From: a virus | DNA: 20,566 bases | IMG/VR virus record: IMGVR_UViG_3300042321_001681 | Coordinates: 1 to 20,566 of that record | Reading direction: 5' to 3' (one strand) | Part shown: positions 1 through 4,937 of the stretch, piece after piece | Numbering within the stretch: position 1 is the first letter of the stretch | How the letters are laid out: each line of letters begins with the position of its first letter | The notes under the pieces: generated by a model | Told to the model about the DNA's origin: nothing | The model's database searches: none | The model's input: the letters and a program-made list of their open reading frames with translations, nothing else | Position numbers and translations under genes: made by a program

Positions 1-973
1 AGCCGAGCTGCCGCAGGCGGTCGATGACGCCAGCGCCTGCCCCGGCGTCGATGAACACAGCGTCCGGGTCGCGGTCCTCGATGACGTTGGCGATGGCTGC
101 GGCGAGCGCCATGTTGTCGATGCCGTGGTGGACGATGGGCGGCTCCATGCGGAGCCCCTGGCGCAGGACGATCACGCTGCGGTCATCCCCGAACCGTGCC
201 GGGTCCACGCCGACGATGAGCGGCTGGTCGATGATGTCGCCGTCCTGGTACTGGCGCTGCGCGGCGTTCTCTGCGTCGGCGAGCGCAATGAGCTGATCGT
301 CGCCAGCTGCGCTGAAGTCGCACAGGTATTCGCGTGCGAACGCAGCCTCGGGCATGTCGCGCTCGAGGCGCTTGACCTCGTCGGGCGCGAGCGCATCGGT
401 GTCGTAGACCGTGTACTTCGCCGCATACCAGTCCTCGAGGGAGCCGCTTGCGGCGCGGTAGTAGAGCTCGCTGAACAGGTTGATCCCGGCGGGGGTGCCG
501 ATGAACAGCGCCCATCCGCGGCGGTCGGACAGGGCGGGCTGGATGATGGCCTCCCATACCTCGGGCTTGATCTGCGCGACCTCGTCGATGACGCAGCCGT
601 CGAGGCGCACGCCACGGAGGGCGTCCGGGTTGTCGCCGCCGAACAGTCGGATCGTGGCCTTGTTCGACTTGAACGTGACGGCGAGGTCGGCCTCGTTCAC
701 GTCCACGGACCCGGTGCGGATGAATGGGTCGATCTTCTGCTTCAGTCGCGCCCAAGCGATGGCCTTGGCTTGCTTTAAGAACGGGGCCACGTACACGAAG
801 AACCCGAGATCCGACTGGCACTTCACCGCCCGGTGGAGGAGTTCCATGAGGGCGAGTTCGGTCTTGCCGGCGCGTCGGTGCAGGGCGAGGACGGTGAACC
901 GCCGGCGCTCGAGGTGGCACCGCCGCTGCCAGTCCCGAGGCTCGTATCCGAGGCGGATGGTCTTATTCGCCAT
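1..973 (-). CDS. terL: Terminase large subunit (TerL), C-terminus cut by window edge
   Basis: This is the motor ATPase and nuclease that cuts and packages phage DNA into the prohead. About 324 residues are visible from ATG at 973. The ATPase domain has Walker A HRRAGKTE near residues 32-39 and Walker B CVIDE near 127-131. A GTPAG stretch follows. The start of the RuvC-like nuclease domain is also present: GVDPARFGDD carries the first catalytic Asp, and VFIDAGAGAG near the edge carries the second acidic residue. The frame runs off base 1, so the end of the nuclease domain is missing. The start overlaps the TerS stop by 11 bp, the usual TerS-TerL arrangement. The identification is secure from motifs and context; the packaging type (cos, pac or terminal repeat) cannot be read here. 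Confidence 0.93.
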   Translation of the reverse strand, partial: MANKTIRLGYEPRDWQRRCHLERRRFTVLALHRRAGKTELALMELLHRAVKCQSDLGFFVYVAPFLKQAKAIAWARLKQKIDPFIRTGSVDVNEADLAVTFKSNKATIRLFGGDNPDALRGVRLDGCVIDEVAQIKPEVWEAIIQPALSDRRGWALFIGTPAGINLFSELYYRAASGSLEDWYAAKYTVYDTDALAPDEVKRLERDMPEAAFAREYLCDFSAAGDDQLIALADAENAAQRQYQDGDIIDQPLIVGVDPARFGDDRSVIVLRQGLRMEPPIVHHGIDNMALAAAIANVIEDRDPDAVFIDAGAGAGVIDRLRQLG

Positions 974-1538
974 CCGGGACGCCGGTGATGACGTTGAGGG
1001 TGATTCCGCCGCCGTGGTCTACGGCGACCTTCTCGCCATACTTGGCCGGGTTTGCCATGCGGAGGATCTTGAGCTTGGTGTCGATCTGGTATCGACGCCA
1101 CGCGGCCTGGACGGGCGTTTCCGGCTCGATATCTGCGATCTCCCCGCACTGCTCAAACATGGCCTCGAAGCCTGTCTCGCGTGCGGCCTTGTAGTGACTG
1201 AAAAACTCTGGATCAAGGTCAAACCACCCGGTGATCGTTTGCCTTGCTGGCTTGCCCTTCTGTTCGCAATACGCGAGCAAGGTCTTGCCTTGGGAGATCC
1301 ACGCAAGTACTTCGCTGGCAAATGGTTCAGGTGCCTTGGTCAGGGCTGGCCGGCCTATCTTTCGCTTGACGAGGGCGTTTCCAGTCGGCGGGGAGAGAGG
1401 CGCGGCGCTGGTAGCGGCAGATCTTGCTGACGGTGGTCCAGCGGAGTCCGAGGGCTTTGGCGATGCGACGATAGCCCCATCGGTGCTCTTCGTGGAGCTC
1501 TCGGATCTCTTGGATGACTTCGTCGGGGATCGTGGCAT
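963..1538 (-). CDS. terS: Terminase small subunit (TerS), start uncertain
   Basis: The small terminase recognises the packaging site and loads TerL. The convincing part begins near base 1367 with KRKIGRPALTK and runs about 134 residues to GVPDGE. It has an N-terminal helix-turn-helix (ISQGKTLLAYCEQKGKPARQTITGWF), then DPEFFSHYKAARETG and a helical oligomerisation region, the usual small-terminase layout. The gene directly precedes and overlaps TerL. The start is a problem: no ATG, GTG or TTG lies in frame near 1367. The nearest upstream ones are ATG 1538 and GTG 1574, neither with a Shine-Dalgarno, and both lie deep inside the preceding HTH gene. The upstream residues look like an alternate-frame reading of that gene. 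A CTG at 1343, a frameshift or a sequence indel are alternatives. Confidence 0.8.
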   Translation of the reverse strand: MPRSPTKSSKRSESSTKSTDGAIVASPKPSDSAGPPSARSAATSAAPLSPPTGNALVKRKIGRPALTKAPEPFASEVLAWISQGKTLLAYCEQKGKPARQTITGWFDLDPEFFSHYKAARETGFEAMFEQCGEIADIEPETPVQAAWRRYQIDTKLKILRMANPAKYGEKVAVDHGGGITLNVITGVPDGE

Positions 1539-1596
1539 TGTGGTGTGTTTCGCCGACGCGGCGGCCGTTCTCACCGTAGGCCGCGAGTTTGGTCAC
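1327..1596 (-). CDS. Small helix-turn-helix protein upstream of TerS
   Basis: An 89-residue protein starting at GTG 1596, which overlaps the TGA of the upstream 48-aa gene (GTGA junction). The core IPDEVIQEIRELHEEHRWG followed by YRRIAKALGLRWTTVSKICR is a clear helix-turn-helix, with a recognition helix around WTTVSKICRYQRR. The N-terminus (YGENGRRVGETHHNA) resembles a common class of small phage HTH proteins that keep the motif G-x-x-HHxA before the HTH. A role in DNA binding, as a regulator or packaging accessory, is inferred; the target is unknown. Its last 40 bases overlap the conserved part of TerS in another frame. Confidence 0.75.
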   Translation of the reverse strand: MTKLAAYGENGRRVGETHHNATIPDEVIQEIRELHEEHRWGYRRIAKALGLRWTTVSKICRYQRRASLPADWKRPRQAKDRPASPDQGT

Positions 1597-1739
1597 TTGC
1601 GCTTCTTGCCCTTTGCCTTCACGTCTGCGCGGTTGAACTTCTTGGCGACGGACATGGGGACGCCGACCTTCTTGGCGAAGCTGCGACTGTGGGCAGCGGC
1701 TGCCATGAGCCGTCGCTGGGCAGGTGACTTGCTGGGCAT
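1593..1739 (-). CDS. Small basic phage protein (MPSKSPAQ type)
   Basis: A 48-residue, Lys/Arg-rich protein that begins MPSKSPAQRRLMAAAAHS and ends KAKGKKRK. Very similar short proteins (MPSKS..Q..LM.A.AH...FAKKVG) recur in many tailed phages, often near packaging or head genes. The function is not established; the charge suggests nucleic-acid or virion association. ATG 1739 overlaps the TAA of the upstream gene by one base (TAATG), so it is translationally coupled. A longer reading from 1856 in the same frame is Arg/His-rich noise overlapping the neighbour, and I reject it. Confidence 0.75.
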   Translation of the reverse strand: MPSKSPAQRRLMAAAAHSRSFAKKVGVPMSVAKKFNRADVKAKGKKRK

Positions 1740-1984
1740 TAGGCGGATTCCTTCGGGGTGAGGGTGATGCGGAGTCCTGCGGCATCGGCGAGTGTGATGG
1801 CGGAGTCGAAGGTGGCGGTTCGCTTCCCGATGACGGGCGCGGTGGACAGCAGGCACATCACGGTATGTGCGCGGAGTCTGCCTTGCTGTTCGAGGTCGCG
1901 TGCGACCTGGCTACGGGTGCGTCCCTGCGACACCACGGCCGTGGTGACGGCCGCCTTGAAATCGTCATACGAATGGATATCCAT
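1739..1984 (-). CDS. Hypothetical protein, possible XRE-like HTH
   Basis: An 81-residue protein with no confident family. The segment VSQGRTRSQVARDLEQQG, followed later by FDSAITLADAAGLRITL, has the spacing and closing leucine-rich helix of XRE/Cro-type DNA-binding proteins (compare the ALADALGL ending of that family), so a regulator or antitoxin-like role is possible but weakly supported. No Shine-Dalgarno precedes ATG 1984. Instead a TGATATACT extended -10 element ends 7 nt upstream, which would place the RNA start at or next to the ATG (leaderless mRNA). The stop overlaps the next gene's start. Confidence 0.6.
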   Translation of the reverse strand: MDIHSYDDFKAAVTTAVVSQGRTRSQVARDLEQQGRLRAHTVMCLLSTAPVIGKRTATFDSAITLADAAGLRITLTPKESA

Positions 1985-1991
1985 TGCCCGC

Positions 1992-2000
1992 AGTATATCA
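1992..2000 (-). promoter_or_regulatory. Extended -10 promoter element (TGATATACT)
   Basis: On the minus strand the sequence reads CTGATATACTGC: a TGN extended -10 followed by TATACT (5 of 6 matches to TATAAT). No good -35 is visible 16-18 bp upstream. The hexamer ends 7 nt before ATG 1984. The same TGRTATACTGC string recurs at 3724-3735 and 4120-4131. Promoter function is inferred. Confidence 0.45.
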
Positions 2001-2276
2001 GGCTTTGCACACGGGCTCGCCGAAATCTTCGCTCGTTGCGGCCCAGATCAGGCGCGGGGTGCCGGGTCCGAGTTCGTTGGTTTCGATGTTGTCGGTGACG
2101 AAGGTGCGTGCTTCGCCGATGGACATGTCGTGCTGGTCGCGCAGGCGGGCCGCGATCATGTCTGCCGAGTATACGGCGACGGGTATTCCTGCTCGGTCGG
2201 TGGCCTTGGGGTACATGACGCCGAGGAGGCAGTCATCCATGTTGGCGAGGAGGATGGGGTGTCGCCGCCGTCGCAT
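1998..2276 (-). CDS. Hypothetical phage protein
   Basis: A 92-residue protein, not recognised. It starts with an MRRRR basic patch. It contains GIPVAVYSADMIAARLRDQHDMSIGEARTFVTDNI, which looks like a compact alpha/beta fold, then a conserved-looking PGTPRLIW. No membrane segment or signal peptide is visible. ATG 2276 has no Shine-Dalgarno. A weaker -10-like TAAACT (GGTAAACTGC on the minus strand) ends 6 nt upstream, repeating the leaderless-like layout of the next gene downstream. Its stop codon is embedded in the promoter-like element at 1992-2000. Confidence 0.65.
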   Translation of the reverse strand: MRRRRHPILLANMDDCLLGVMYPKATDRAGIPVAVYSADMIAARLRDQHDMSIGEARTFVTDNIETNELGPGTPRLIWAATSEDFGEPVCKA

Positions 2277-2353
2277 GGCGGCAGTTTACCTTGCCGTGCT
2301 ACGTTCTCTGCGGGTTCTTACGGACGCGCATGGTTGATGAGTTGGAGTGCTGG

Positions 2354-2464
2354 TCAGGCGTTGCGGAAGTTGGTGATGATGTAAGCGGCGGCGTGGACGG
2401 CAAACGCGGTCAGGCACAGGGCGAGGGTGGCGAAGACGGTGCAGAGGGCGATGGTGGCGAGCAT
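2354..2464 (-). CDS. Small single-span membrane protein
   Basis: A 36-residue protein, MLATIALCTVFATLALCL followed by TAFAVHAAAYIITNFRNA. It is essentially one hydrophobic helix (residues about 2-31) with a short polar tail ending NFRNA. The start at 2464 is chosen over the longer in-frame reading from 2620 because AAGGAG lies 6 nt upstream of the ATG and a TTGACA promoter sits about 60 bp further up. The function is unknown; single-span microproteins in phages can be holin-like, superinfection-exclusion or host-takeover factors. Confidence 0.65.
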   Translation of the reverse strand: MLATIALCTVFATLALCLTAFAVHAAAYIITNFRNA

Positions 2465-2519
2465 GGCTGTCTCCTTGTTGTGTCGCGCTTCCGCAACGTG
2501 CGTTCCTGCGACACGGTGA

Positions 2520-2547
2520 ATCTTATACTTCATCGTATAGTTGTCAA
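2520..2547 (-). promoter_or_regulatory. Sigma70-like promoter for the 36-aa membrane protein
   Basis: Reading the minus strand, a perfect -35 TTGACA (2547-2542) is followed after 16 bp by TAAGAT (2525-2520, 4 of 6). A TATAAG two bases upstream is an alternative -10 with a shorter spacer. It lies in an AT-rich stretch unlike its surroundings and faces the 2354-2464 gene, giving a leader of about 50 nt with a good Shine-Dalgarno. Confidence 0.6.
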
Positions 2548-2591
2548 GTGGGTGAAGCAGATATTTCTCAGAATTATTTTGCGACCACAGG

Positions 2592-2621
2592 ATTGCCCCT
2601 GCGGCGCAGGGGGCGGGCAAT
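2592..2621. repeat. Inverted repeat downstream of the 2666-3136 gene
   Basis: ATTGCC...GGCAAT arms enclose a tighter CCCTGC-GGC-GCAGGG hairpin. It lies 45 bp past the stop of the minus-strand gene 2666-3136 and could act as a transcript 3' end. No U-tract follows on the minus strand, so a standard intrinsic terminator is not supported. Confidence 0.45.
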
Positions 2622-2665
2622 GCCCTTCTGGCCGTCTAGGCTGGCCGAATGCGGCCTGGCGCAAC

Positions 2666-3136
2666 CTAGGCCGTCTGTGGCGTCGCAGGATTCTTGCGGC
2701 AATACTCAATGGCAATGGCGGTGACGCGGCGCTGCCCTGGCGTGTCGGTTTGGAGTGACAGCAGGCCAAGCCGCTCGCGGCAGTGTGCCAGTTCTGTCGC
2801 CGTCGCCGTCGCCAGCAGTTCATCGGCCCACTCCTGCCAGTCTGCGACCTCCTGTTCGGTCGGTCCCTGCTCGAGCGCATAGCGGCGCGGTTGCGGGGTC
2901 GGAACATCCGCGTAGTTCCCGCCGGTGATGCGGCAGTACGCCTTGTGGATCGCGGTCACGTCGGGGATGGTGTTGCGGTCGAATCGGTGGGATCGGATGC
3001 ACTCGCGGAGTTTGTCTTGGTCGAGGTGCAGCCATCGGCTGTTGAGAAGCGACGCCAGCTCATCGTCGGCTTTCCACTTCGGCCAGAGTCGGTGCATGAG
3101 CTTCTTGGTTTCAAGGAACGCTTCGTGGTCAGGCAT
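2666..3136 (-). CDS. Hypothetical protein in helicase-loader position
   Basis: A 156-residue protein. The first 70 residues (LMHRLWPKWKADDELASLL, then DQDKLRECIRSHRFDRNTIPDVTAI) form a helical domain. It resembles, by pattern only, the small N-terminal domain of phage helicase loader/inhibitor proteins, where a W-x-D/E-L start is followed by a helix and a 'how many residues apart to sample' segment. The C-terminal half (TEQEVADWQEWADELLATATATELAHCRERL) is also helical. It lies directly downstream of the DUF1376 replication gene on the same strand, where lambda P or DnaC-like loaders usually sit. Shine-Dalgarno AGGAG lies 8 nt before ATG 3136. The loader role is an inference from position. Confidence 0.6.
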   Translation of the reverse strand: MPDHEAFLETKKLMHRLWPKWKADDELASLLNSRWLHLDQDKLRECIRSHRFDRNTIPDVTAIHKAYCRITGGNYADVPTPQPRRYALEQGPTEQEVADWQEWADELLATATATELAHCRERLGLLSLQTDTPGQRRVTAIAIEYCRKNPATPQTA

Positions 3137-3147
3137 GGTGGGTTCTC

Positions 3148-3624
3148 CTAGAACGGGAGTGAATCATTCCCTCTCCTCCTCCCCCCCTTCCTCGAAGGGG
3201 GGGTAGGGGGGGATTGAGATATGTGACTATGACTATGACTCTGACTAGCATTGCCGTCGCTTTGCGACTGCATTGCGGTCGCATTGCGGTCGCTATGCGC
3301 TCGCTTCTCCCATGAAGCGGCCGCCGCTCGCTTCGCGTTGTCAGAGCGTGACTTACACACACCCCGGCATTCTTCGAGCCGAAGGTTCCGCATTCGGTCG
3401 CCATCGACGGCAAACTTGACGCGCACCGCATCCCAATCTTCGTCCTGCATCGGGTGTGCGCCCGCAATGCGAGCGCATTGCTCGCGCATAGCGGGTGCAT
3501 ATCCGTTCGCCCACTGGTAGGCGAGGAGCGAGATGTAAATCCCGCGCTGGGTGGCATTCATCCCGACCACGGACAGCGTCCAGTCGGCCGCATAGAACGG
3601 GAACCACGGGTAATTCGTCGCCAT
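3148..3624 (-). CDS. YdaU/DUF1376-family replication-associated protein
   Basis: A 158-residue protein beginning MATNYPWFPFYAADWTLSVVG, with MNATQRGIYISLLAYQWANG at 22-41. This is the DUF1376 (YdaU) signature of a W-x-FY-x-x-DW start and G-x-Y-x-x-LL helix. The family sits where replication initiators such as lambda O sit in many prophages. The C-terminal half is low complexity (SQSHSHSHIS, then a Pro/Gly/Arg stretch) and ends GNDSLPF, like the acidic tip of single-strand-binding protein. ATG 3624 is chosen because family members begin at MATNYPWF; it has GAGG upstream. The frame stays open to 3786, giving a Cys-rich extension that I do not believe. The C-terminal coding region contains the repeat cluster described separately. 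Confidence 0.8.
   Translation of the reverse strand: MATNYPWFPFYAADWTLSVVGMNATQRGIYISLLAYQWANGYAPAMREQCARIAGAHPMQDEDWDAVRVKFAVDGDRMRNLRLEECRGVCKSRSDNAKRAAAASWEKRAHSDRNATAMQSQSDGNASQSHSHSHISQSPPTPPSRKGGRRRGNDSLPF
3181..3203. repeat. Perfect 10-bp GC hairpin in the 3' end of the DUF1376 gene
   Basis: Seven C plus TTC, a 3-nt loop CTC, then GAA plus seven G: a perfect 10-bp stem. It lies inside the coding region (Pro/Gly/Arg-rich tail) and next to the hexamer and 11-bp repeats. No U-tract follows on either strand, so it is not a classical terminator. Confidence 0.6.
3225..3248. repeat. Four tandem hexamers (GACTAT type)
   Basis: GACTAT, GACTAT, GACTCT, GACTAG in tandem. They encode the Ser-His/Gln alternation of the DUF1376 protein on the minus strand. 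The stretch is lower in GC than its flanks and directly abuts the 11-bp repeats, the position an unwinding element would take in an iteron origin. Confidence 0.7.
3248..3302. repeat. Five tandem 11-bp repeats, candidate iterons of a replication origin
   Basis: Units start at 3248, 3259, 3270, 3281 and 3292: GCATTGCCGTC, GCTTTGCGACT, GCATTGCGGTC, GCATTGCGGTC, GCTATGCGCTC. The period is 11 bp, about one helical turn, and is not a multiple of three, so the protein sequence does not explain it. Position inside a replication-type gene parallels the lambda ori within gene O. Origin function is inferred. Confidence 0.6.
3464..3507. repeat. Second, degenerate cluster of 11-bp-phased GCAT repeats
   Basis: GCAATGCGAGC (3464), GCATTGCTCGC (3475), GCATAGCGGGT (3486) and GCATATCCGTT (3497) keep the same 11-bp phase and orientation as the cluster at 3248-3302. 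GCAATGCG/CGCATTGC also forms an 8-bp palindrome at 3464-3481. These units are less conserved and lie in a better-conserved part of the coding region. Confidence 0.4.
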
Positions 3625-3644
3625 AAGCGCCTCGAAACGACCGG

Positions 3645-3683
3645 GGTGGGGCGGGGAGCGGCTGCACACTGACCCGCCCCACC
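3645..3683. repeat. Perfect 11-bp stem in the leader of the DUF1376 gene
   Basis: GGTGGGGCGGG (3645-3655) and CCCGCCCCACC (3673-3683) are exact reverse complements around a 17-nt loop. The stem ends about 20 bp upstream of ATG 3624 and downstream of the -10 element at 3726-3734, so it would form in the 5' leader of that transcript. It may affect translation or transcript stability; there is no U-tract. Confidence 0.5.
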
Positions 3684-3725
3684 GTCGGCCTTGAGTTGTC
3701 GAGCAGTTGCAGCCGCTCTGCCGGC

Positions 3726-3734
3726 AGTATACCA
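3726..3734 (-). promoter_or_regulatory. Extended -10 element upstream of the DUF1376 gene
   Basis: The minus strand reads ATGGTATACTGC, that is TGG plus TATACT, an extended -10. No consensus -35 is visible. The predicted RNA start near 3719 gives a leader of about 95 nt that contains the 11-bp stem at 3645-3683. The identical 12-mer occurs at 4120-4131. Confidence 0.45.
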
Positions 3735-3897
3735 TGTTCTCGTCGGGCGTGCCTCTCTGACGAGGCGAGGCGGTTGGAGCCGCCAAGCGCGGCGCGACCC
3801 GACAAATTAGCCCCCGGAAGCGCGGCCTGGTTGACGCAAGTCCCGGGCCGCGTTTGTTCTTACCGCAGCTCCATCCGCCCCCAAAAGTTGTATGCGT

Positions 3898-4131
3898 TCA
3901 CCGAAACGCATACAGATGTGCGGATCTGTAGCACTTCCGCTCCGGCGACCGAGGTTTCGTCACATGAGACAGCACCCGGACTTCGCCTGGTCTGTCCCTC
4001 GGCGGCAGGTTGTCATTACCCCAAAGGTTGCGCTGGATCGCGTCGTACCTCGCGGCCTTCTGGCGATCCCCTTGCGGGTCATAGGGCTCCGACTCCCGCA
4101 CTCCCGCATCTCCGCACTTGCAGTATACCAT
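3898..4131 (-). CDS. Possible small hypothetical protein
   Basis: A 77-codon reading starting MVYCKCGDAGVRESEPYDPQ and continuing GDRQKAARYDAIQRNLWGND. Codon third positions are GC-rich like real neighbours and the middle looks protein-like, but there is no recognisable domain and no Shine-Dalgarno. Its ATG lies inside the repeated 12-mer that I read as a promoter element, so promoter and start would collide. If it is not a gene, 3625-4138 (514 bp) is a non-coding stretch holding only the leader hairpin and the two -10-like 12-mers. Confidence 0.35.
   Translation of the reverse strand: MVYCKCGDAGVRESEPYDPQGDRQKAARYDAIQRNLWGNDNLPPRDRPGEVRVLSHVTKPRSPERKCYRSAHLYAFR
4122..4130 (-). promoter_or_regulatory. 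Second TGGTATACT element between divergent genes
   Basis: An exact copy of the 12-mer found at 3724-3735 (ATGGTATACTGC on the minus strand). It lies 8 bp upstream of the plus-strand gene start at 4139. The core GTATAC is palindromic, so it could serve as a -10 on the minus strand or as an operator acting on both directions. Confidence 0.4.
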
Positions 4132-4138
4132 CGTGAAT

Positions 4139-4933
4139 ATGAATTCCTTCCGTATTCAGCCACCCTTCTTGCTGTCCTTCAGCGGCGGGCGCACAAGCGG
4201 GATGATGCTTCAGCGCGTGCTTGACTCCTGGGGCGGAACGATGCCTGCCGATGGCCACGTGGTGTTCGCCAACACGGGCCGGGAACATGCCGCCACATAT
4301 GAATTCTTGGAAGACGTCGAGCGGCATTGGTGCCACGTCACGTGGTTGGAGTATCGACCGGGTGGGTTTGCCGTCGTGACGGCCGACACGGCCAGTCGAG
4401 ATGGGAAGCCGTTTGCGGAACTGATTGCCAAGCGCAAGTACCTACCTAATCCCATTACGCGGTTCTGTACATCCGATCTAAAGGTGATCCCTATGCGGAA
4501 GTACATGGCCTCGCTGGGGAAGGAAGACTTTACCTCCATCATCGGGCTTCGCGCCGACGAGCCGCGCCGCGTTGCCCGCCTCCGGTCGGACCCAACCCGC
4601 GACATCGCCATGCCATTAGCCGACGCTGGAGTCACGGCCGACGATGTTCGCGCATTCTGGCGCGAGCAGCCATTCGACCTACGTCTGCCTAACGATGACC
4701 CTGCGTTCGGAAACTGCGACTTGTGTTTCCTCAAGGGCGCAGCTCGAGTTGAGCGCGTCATCCGCGCCGAGCCAGAACGCGCTGCATGGTGGGTGGAGCA
4801 GGAACGCCTACGCGACGCGAGGTTCCGAAAGGACCGCCCAACCTACGCGCAGTTGCTCACACAGATTACTGTGCAAGGCGAGCTCTTCGGCGACAAAGAC
4901 GATACAACCATTCCATGTGATTGCACGGAGTAA
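4139..4933 (+). CDS. PAPS-reductase-like PP-loop protein
   Basis: A 264-residue protein of the phosphoadenosine-phosphosulfate reductase / adenine-nucleotide alpha-hydrolase superfamily. The PP-loop SGGRTS is at 15-20, FANTGRE at 43-49, RFCTSDLK at 108-115 (the family R-x-C-T-x-x-LK motif) and GLRADEPRR at 137-144. Cysteines in CDLC (193, 196) and CDC (260, 262) could bind metal or an Fe-S cluster. The family activates or transfers sulfur via ATP or PAPS and includes DndC-type DNA-sulfur proteins; true sulfate assimilation is less likely in a phage. The in-frame TTG 4118 and GTG 4133 are alternative starts; ATG 4139 lacks a clear Shine-Dalgarno. With the next gene it forms a plus-strand pair within an otherwise minus-strand block. 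Confidence 0.8.
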   Translation: MNSFRIQPPFLLSFSGGRTSGMMLQRVLDSWGGTMPADGHVVFANTGREHAATYEFLEDVERHWCHVTWLEYRPGGFAVVTADTASRDGKPFAELIAKRKYLPNPITRFCTSDLKVIPMRKYMASLGKEDFTSIIGLRADEPRRVARLRSDPTRDIAMPLADAGVTADDVRAFWREQPFDLRLPNDDPAFGNCDLCFLKGAARVERVIRAEPERAAWWVEQERLRDARFRKDRPTYAQLLTQITVQGELFGDKDDTTIPCDCTE

Positions 4934-4937
4934 CCAT

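Noticed and set aside
183-920. 245-codon minus-strand open frame over TerL
   Set aside because: Arg/Pro/His-rich with no domain; it is a shadow of the TerL frame, which has intact Walker and nuclease motifs.
480-1430. 316-codon plus-strand open frame over the terminase genes
   Set aside because: No domain, and its composition is that of antisense of high-GC coding DNA.
2592-2621. Inverted repeat as an intrinsic terminator
   Set aside because: Right position after a gene, but no U-run follows on the minus strand.
3181-3203. GC hairpin as an intrinsic terminator
   Set aside because: Inside a coding region and with no U-tract on either strand.
3225-3302. CRISPR-like repeat array
   Set aside because: Repeats are 6 and 11 bp with no spacers and lie inside a gene; they fit iterons or low-complexity coding.
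3625-3786. N-terminal Cys-rich extension of the DUF1376 protein
   Set aside because: The family begins at MATNYPWF. The extension is encoded by the leader hairpin and the promoter-like 12-mer.
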